Assembly (NCBI RefSeq): GCF_018866325.1
Contig: NZ_CP076457.1
Span: 7,413,001-7,477,000, forward strand
Source: Streptomyces sp. YPW6
GTDB lineage: Bacteria; Actinomycetota; Actinomycetes; Streptomycetales; Streptomycetaceae
Length of the DNA stretch: 64,000 nucleotides
Direction: 5' to 3'
Below are positions 60,040-64,000 of this stretch, one piece after another. The notes under the pieces were generated by a model. The model was not told where the DNA came from and did not search any database. It was given only the letters and a program-made list of their open reading frames with translations. Numbering within the stretch: the first letter of the stretch is position 1; each line of letters opens with the position of its first letter. The position numbers and the translations under genes were made by a program.

Positions 60040-60566
60040 TGTCCACCCGGGCCGTACCGCCCCGCCCCACCCGGCCCCGCCGCTCGCGCTTCGCGCCGGG
60101 CCGCCTGTACGGCGAGGGCCCGCTCCACCTGATCCTGCTCGTCGCCACGTTCTGCCTCGCCGGCTACGCGGGCGTACGGCTGCTGGACGGGGACACCGTC
60201 GGCGTCCTGCTCTGGTTCGCCGGATCGGCCGTCCTGCACGACCTGGTGCTGCTGCCGGTGTACGGCGGGGCCGACCGGGCGCTGCGCGCCGCGCTCGGCC
60301 CCCGGACGGCCCTCGTGAACTTCGTCCGGGTACCGGCGTTCCTCTCCGGGCTGCTCCTGCTGATCTGGTTCCCGCTGATCGCCCGGCGGACCGAGCGGCG
60401 GTACGAGGCCGCCGCCGGCACCACCCCGGACGTCTACTTCGGCAACTGGCTGCTGATCACCGGTGCGCTGTTCGCGCTCTCCGCGCTCTGGCTGCTGGTC
60501 CGGGCGCTCCGCTCCCGCACCGGGCGGCGCAGGGACACGAACGTCCGCCCCTCCGCGCCCCACTGA
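60039..60566 (+). CDS. Small membrane protein coupled to the oxidoreductase
   Basis: A 175-residue protein; ATG 60039 overlaps the oxidoreductase stop (TGATG). Four membrane segments (LILLVATFCLAGYAGVRLLD; TVGVLLWFAGSAVLHDLVLL; VRVPAFLSGLLLLIWFPLIA; WLLITGALFALSALWLLVRA), basic ends. Probably a subunit or accessory of the oxidoreductase. The 3' end overlaps the convergent methyltransferase gene by about 133 bp. Confidence 0.7.
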   Translation: MSTRAVPPRPTRPRRSRFAPGRLYGEGPLHLILLVATFCLAGYAGVRLLDGDTVGVLLWFAGSAVLHDLVLLPVYGGADRALRAALGPRTALVNFVRVPAFLSGLLLLIWFPLIARRTERRYEAAAGTTPDVYFGNWLLITGALFALSALWLLVRALRSRTGRRRDTNVRPSAPH

Positions 60567-61279
60567 TCGGCGGTCTGCCAGCCGCACGCGCGGGCGTGCC
60601 GCAGCAGGGCGGGCGTCCCGATCCGCGCCCAGGGGAAGGGCTCGGAGGCGGCCCCGCACACGGCGGCGGGCGAGGGTTCGCCGAGCGGCCCGCCCCGGCC
60701 GTCGTCGAGCCGGACGCGGACCCGTTCGTCCACGTCGACGGGGGCGGTCTCGGCGATCAGCAGCCCCCCGGCGCCGAGCAGATCCGCCGCCCGCGCCAGC
60801 AGCGCGGCGGGGTCGCCGCCGATGCCGATGTTGCCGTCGAGCAGCAGCAGGGTGCCCCAACGGCCTTCCCCGGGCAGCGGGTCGAAGACGCTGCGCAGCA
60901 GGGCCGCACCGCCGAGCCCGCGCGTACGGGCCACCGCCGCCTCGCTGACGTCGATGCCCAGCGCCCGGTGCCCGAGCGAGGTCAGCTCGGCGACCAGCCG
61001 CCCCGGCCCGCAGCCGATGTCCAGCACCGGCCCCTCGCACCGGTGCAGTGCGGAGAGGTCGGCGGAGCCCGCGCCGGAGCACCAGCGCTCCACGTCCAGG
61101 GGCAGCAGCCAGCCGTCGCTGCGGCGCAGGAACAGCGGGCCCCGGCCGGTGCGCAGGGCGTTGGCGTACGGGTCGGCGCCCCAGGATGCGGAGCGCCGCT
61201 CGGTCGGGCCCGAAGCGGTCGCGGGGGAGTCGGAGCGGGCCGACGCCGTGCGCTCGGACGAGGGTACGGTCGTACTCAT
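60434..61279 (-). CDS. Class I SAM-dependent methyltransferase
   Basis: A 281-residue methyltransferase. ATG 61279 is coupled to the upstream stop (ATGA). The Rossmann fold is clear: GPVLDIGCGPGRLVAEL, LGIDVSEAAVARTRG and LLLLDGNIGIGGDP; the C-terminus carries a catalytic-domain loop (GWQTADQWGAEGRTFVSL). The last part of the gene lies under the small membrane protein gene on the other strand. It is the third gene in a GT2/DUF2064/methyltransferase set. Confidence 0.8.
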   Translation of the reverse strand: MSTTVPSSERTASARSDSPATASGPTERRSASWGADPYANALRTGRGPLFLRRSDGWLLPLDVERWCSGAGSADLSALHRCEGPVLDIGCGPGRLVAELTSLGHRALGIDVSEAAVARTRGLGGAALLRSVFDPLPGEGRWGTLLLLDGNIGIGGDPAALLARAADLLGAGGLLIAETAPVDVDERVRVRLDDGRGGPLGEPSPAAVCGAASEPFPWARIGTPALLRHARACGWQTADQWGAEGRTFVSLRRPVRERSARTSSQSAESANSAPVISSQLPK

Positions 61280-61932
61280 CGCACCCCCGCCCCGGTCAGC
61301 CGGCCGAGCACGGCGGCGAACCGGCCGTCCGGCGCGGCCGACCCGACCCGGTGGGCGTCGGCCGCCGTGTCCACGTCGACCAGCACCGGCAGATCGCGCA
61401 CGGCGAGCCCCGCCTCCACCAGCCTGTTCCGCTGCACCGCGCCGGTCTCCGGGAGGGACATCGGCACCCCGCGCAGCAGCGCCGGATCGGGCTTCGCCAG
61501 GCCCAGGGCCCAGAACCCGCCGTCCTCGGCCGGACCGAACCAGGCCCCGCAGCCGTCCCAGGCGTCCGGCGCGAGAGCCGGGGCGAGCAGAGAGGCGGTG
61601 AGCTGCGGGGTGTCCATGCCGACGAGAAGAGCCGGTCCGGTACACCCGCCGAAGGCCGCCGCGAGCCGCTCGTCCAGACCGCCCGCGCTCTGCGGGACCA
61701 CCTCGAACCCCGGGGGCGCCCAGGGGCCGGGCCGCCCGTCGAGGACGAGCACCCGTCGCCGGGCGGGAAGGGAGAGAAGCGTCTCCAGCGTGTCGGCGAG
61801 GGCCGCGGTCGCCAGCTCGGCGGCCTCGGCGGGGGAGAAGGGCGGGCAGAGCCGGGTCTTCACCCGGCCGGCCACCGGCTCCTTCGCGATCACCAGCAGC
61901 TCCGTCGGCCCCACGGGCCCGTATGCGCTCAT
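61276..61932 (-). CDS. DUF2064 (TIGR04282-type) glycosyltransferase-like protein
   Basis: A 218-residue protein of the GT-A-like DUF2064 group: LLVIAKEPVAGRVKTRLCP at the start, ALLVGMDTPQLTASLLAPAL with the DTP motif, and GPAEDGGFWALGLAKPDP. The family is annotated as arsenosugar-type nucleotidyl/glycosyl transfer, but only the fold is safe here. ATG 61932 and the stop are both coupled to neighbours. Confidence 0.8.
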   Translation of the reverse strand: MSAYGPVGPTELLVIAKEPVAGRVKTRLCPPFSPAEAAELATAALADTLETLLSLPARRRVLVLDGRPGPWAPPGFEVVPQSAGGLDERLAAAFGGCTGPALLVGMDTPQLTASLLAPALAPDAWDGCGAWFGPAEDGGFWALGLAKPDPALLRGVPMSLPETGAVQRNRLVEAGLAVRDLPVLVDVDTAADAHRVGSAAPDGRFAAVLGRLTGAGVR

Positions 61933-62699
61933 CGCAGGGCCCCCGTCTCGGCGTGCTCGACGCGGCCGGGCGCAGGGGTTGCCGGTGGTTCGCGCAGGAC
62001 GCCCCGCATGTCGCGCACCGCGTGCCAGGTCCCGCGCCAGGTGCCGGTCACCTTGGACTTCCCGGTGCGCGGCCGGTAGGGGACGTCGGTCTCGGCGACG
62101 CGCAGCCCGGCGTCCGAGGCCCGGACCACCATCTGGAGCGGGTAGCCGCTGCGCCGGTCGGTGAGGTCCAGAGCCAGCAGATCGGCGCGGCGGGCCGCTC
62201 GCAGCGGGCCGAGGTCGTGCAGGCGCAGACCGGTACGGCGGCGCAGCATCCGGGCCAGCGCCAGATTCCCGGCGCGCGCGTGCGGCGGCCAGGCGCCCCG
62301 GGTCTCGGGGCGTCGGCGGCCGAGCAGCAGATCGCACTCGCCGTCCGCGACGCGCCGGACGAACCCGGTCAGCAGCGCCGGGTCCAGCGAGCCGTCGCAG
62401 TCGCAGAAGCAGACGAACTCGGCCTCGGCGGCGAGCAGCCCGGCGTGGCAGGCCGCGCCGAAGCCCCGGCGTTCCTCCGTGACGACGCTCGCGCCGAGGG
62501 ACCGGGCGAGTGCGGCCGAACCGTCGGTCGACCCGTTGTCGACCACGATCGCGCGCCAGCCGTCGGGGATGCGGCCGAGCACCCAGGGCAGAGCGGCGGC
62601 CTCGTCGAGGCAGGGCAGGACGATGTCGGCCTTCGGGAGGCCGGGCTGCGGGGCGGGGGGACGCGGAGGAGTGGCGGAAGAATCAGTCACCCTCATCAC
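61929..62699 (-). CDS. Family 2 glycosyltransferase
   Basis: A 256-residue GT2 enzyme: DIVLPCLDEAAALPWVLGRI, VVDNGSTDGSAALARSLGA, and the metal-binding CDCDGSLDPALL. A later part has WRAIVVDN and GKSKVTGTWRGTWHAVRDMR. It is the first gene of the minus-strand set. Together with DUF2064 and the methyltransferase it suggests synthesis of a modified glycan or glycolipid. Confidence 0.85.
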   Translation of the reverse strand: MMRVTDSSATPPRPPAPQPGLPKADIVLPCLDEAAALPWVLGRIPDGWRAIVVDNGSTDGSAALARSLGASVVTEERRGFGAACHAGLLAAEAEFVCFCDCDGSLDPALLTGFVRRVADGECDLLLGRRRPETRGAWPPHARAGNLALARMLRRRTGLRLHDLGPLRAARRADLLALDLTDRRSGYPLQMVVRASDAGLRVAETDVPYRPRTGKSKVTGTWRGTWHAVRDMRGVLREPPATPAPGRVEHAETGALR

Positions 62700-62815
62700 C
62701 CTACGGAGGCAAGTCGGGCATTCAGGGCATCAGCTTCTTACGAAACATGGACATCGGCCGGATGGGTGGAGGCCGGGACCCGGTCCGCCGCGAATGGGGT
62801 GCCACAGTGGAGCCC

Positions 62816-63640
62816 ATGGAGACCACCCCGTCCGACAGCTGTCCGGCCCCCGTCCCCCAGCGGGCGCGCGGCCGGGTCCTCGTCGTCGAGGACGACCCGA
62901 CCGTCGCGGAGGTCGTCGTCGGCTATCTGCATCGCGCCGGTTACGCCGTCGAGCAGGCCGACGACGGGCCCGCCGCGCTGGCACGGTTCGCGGCACACCG
63001 GCCCGACCTCGTCGTCCTGGACCTGATGCTCCCCGCCATGGACGGGTTCGAGGTCTGCCGCCGGATGCGTGAGCACGGGCCGGTCCCCGTCATCATGCTC
63101 ACCGCCCGCGGAGACGAGGAGGACCGCATCCTCGGGCTGGAGACCGGCGCCGACGACTACGTCACCAAGCCGTTCAGCCCGCGCGAACTGGTCCTGCGGG
63201 TCGACTCCGTACTGCGGCGCGCCCGGGCCGCGGGACCGGCGGCCGACGCCGGTCCGCTGTCCGGGGGCGGGCTGAGTCTCGATCCGGCGTCCCGGCAGGC
63301 CTCCCGGGACGGGCGCGCGCTGGCCCTGACACTGCGGGAGTTCGACCTGCTCGCCTTTCTCCTCCGGCACCCCGGAAAGGCGTTCGGACGGGAGGAGCTG
63401 ATGCGTGAGGTCTGGGGCTGGGACTTCGGCGACCTCTCCACGGTCACCGTCCACGTCCGCCGGCTCCGCGGCAAGGTCGAGGACGACCCGGCGCGCCCCC
63501 GGCTGATCCGTACCGTGTGGGGTGTGGGATACCGCCTGGACCTGGACGCGGAGAGCGCGGGGGACCGGACGAGCGGCGGGGGGACCGGCGACCCGGCCGC
63601 TCTGCCCGCGGCGCCGCAGCCCGGAGGCCGCCCGCGATGA
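62816..63640 (+). CDS. OmpR-family response regulator
   Basis: A 274-residue regulator from ATG 62816. Receiver domain: VLVVEDDPTVAEVVVGYLHR, phospho-Asp in DLVVLDLMLPAMDGFEVCRR, signal Thr in IMLTARGDEEDR and Lys in YVTKPFSPRELV. Wing-helix domain: LTLREFDLLAFLLRHPGKAF and TVTVHVRRLRGKVEDDP. It is coupled to a histidine kinase gene (ATGA). It is divergent from the glycosyltransferase set, which it may control. Confidence 0.9.
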   Translation: METTPSDSCPAPVPQRARGRVLVVEDDPTVAEVVVGYLHRAGYAVEQADDGPAALARFAAHRPDLVVLDLMLPAMDGFEVCRRMREHGPVPVIMLTARGDEEDRILGLETGADDYVTKPFSPRELVLRVDSVLRRARAAGPAADAGPLSGGGLSLDPASRQASRDGRALALTLREFDLLAFLLRHPGKAFGREELMREVWGWDFGDLSTVTVHVRRLRGKVEDDPARPRLIRTVWGVGYRLDLDAESAGDRTSGGGTGDPAALPAAPQPGGRPR

Positions 63641-64000
63641 CCGACATCCTGCTCATCGCGCTCTTCGCCTTCCTGGGCGCGGCCGTCGCCGGGCTCCTCG
63701 GCGCGGGTGTGCTGCGCCTCCTGCGGCACCGTTCGCTGGTGGTCTCGCTCAGCGTGGTCGCCGGGGTGGCCGTGGCGGCGATGCTCGCCGGGACCCTGAC
63801 GGTCGCCTGGGCGATGTTCCTCTCGCCCCACGACCTCTACGTCGTCACGACCGTCGTCGCGATGGCCGCCCTCATCTCCCTGGCCACCGCCGTCCTGCTG
63901 GGCCGCTGGGTGGCCGCCCGGAGCCGTGAACTGACCCTGGCCACCCGATCGTTCGGTGACGGCGGCACCTTCGCCGTGCCCGCCGGGCAGCCCACCGCGG
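63637..64000 (+). CDS. Sensor histidine kinase, N-terminal fragment
   Basis: One hundred and twenty-one codons, cut by the window edge. Two membrane segments (LLIALFAFLGAAVAGLLGAG and VVAGVAVAAMLAGTLTVAW), a third (VVAMAALISLATAVLLGRWV), then a short HAMP-like linker (ARSRELTLATRSFGDG). The kinase domain is beyond the edge. Coupled to the response regulator by ATGA. Confidence 0.8.
   Translation, partial: MTDILLIALFAFLGAAVAGLLGAGVLRLLRHRSLVVSLSVVAGVAVAAMLAGTLTVAWAMFLSPHDLYVVTTVVAMAALISLATAVLLGRWVAARSRELTLATRSFGDGGTFAVPAGQPTA

Overview
The window is high-GC actinobacterial DNA and almost certainly from a Streptomyces. The signs are GC-rich third codon positions, TTA codons being rare, DUF317/DUF4913-type accessory genes, a SCO6880-type conjugation protein, an Asp23-like protein and a DnaE2/Pol-Y cassette. 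It divides into two parts: an integrated conjugative element (about 1-30,892, left end outside the window) and ordinary chromosome (about 30,893-64,000).

Element, left arm (1-18,310, nearly all minus strand). An IS21-family element (1-373) has landed in the 3' end of a small membrane/winged-helix gene. Behind it lies a long series of small accessory genes, eight of them joined by stop/start overlaps (8,784 down to about 2,967), then a decayed C5 methyltransferase, a DnaB-N double-domain protein, a frameshifted VirD4-type coupling protein and a relaxase. At least ten of the otherwise unrelated accessory proteins, and the relaxase, end in a disordered Ala/Arg/Ser/Pro tail with the same core, roughly R-V-x-A-A-L-A-R-S-P. 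The transfer-machine proteins lack it. My main hypothesis is that this tail is a C-terminal signal for export through the element's type IV secretion system, so the element may deliver a set of proteins to the recipient with its DNA. A 37-bp sequence is repeated upstream of the cargo operon and of the relaxase gene.

Element, right arm (18,376-30,892). An Imm10 immunity gene sits inside a pair of inverted repeats like transposon ends. The mating apparatus follows: VirB4-like ATPase, SCO6880-type membrane protein, VirB6/TrbL-like protein, a VirB8-like candidate, a pilin-like small protein and an NlpC/P60 wall hydrolase. Next are a DNA methyltransferase and a convergent NucS/DUF5655 nuclease, a short operon cut by an IS5 remnant, an excisionase and a frameshifted tyrosine integrase. 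Just beyond the integrase lie the first eight codons of dhaK, which marks the integration site.

Chromosome. In order: PhoD-type phosphatase and partner; an ArsR-like regulator; a 1006-residue NACHT-LRR protein (a candidate phage-defence gene); a fasciclin lipoprotein; a NicO/TPR/DUF4331 cluster; DUF4267-like, VOC, SDR and Asp23 genes; dnaE2 plus an ImuB-like Pol-Y gene behind a likely LexA box; a GbsR regulator divergent from a two-gene ABC exporter; a large membrane protein; and a cluster with a b561/molybdopterin oxidoreductase, small membrane protein, methyltransferase, DUF2064 and GT2 glycosyltransferases and a two-component system whose kinase runs off the right edge.

Three element genes (coupling protein, C5 methyltransferase, integrase) carry single-base frameshifts while the chromosomal half shows none, so the element is either decaying or badly resolved in the assembly.
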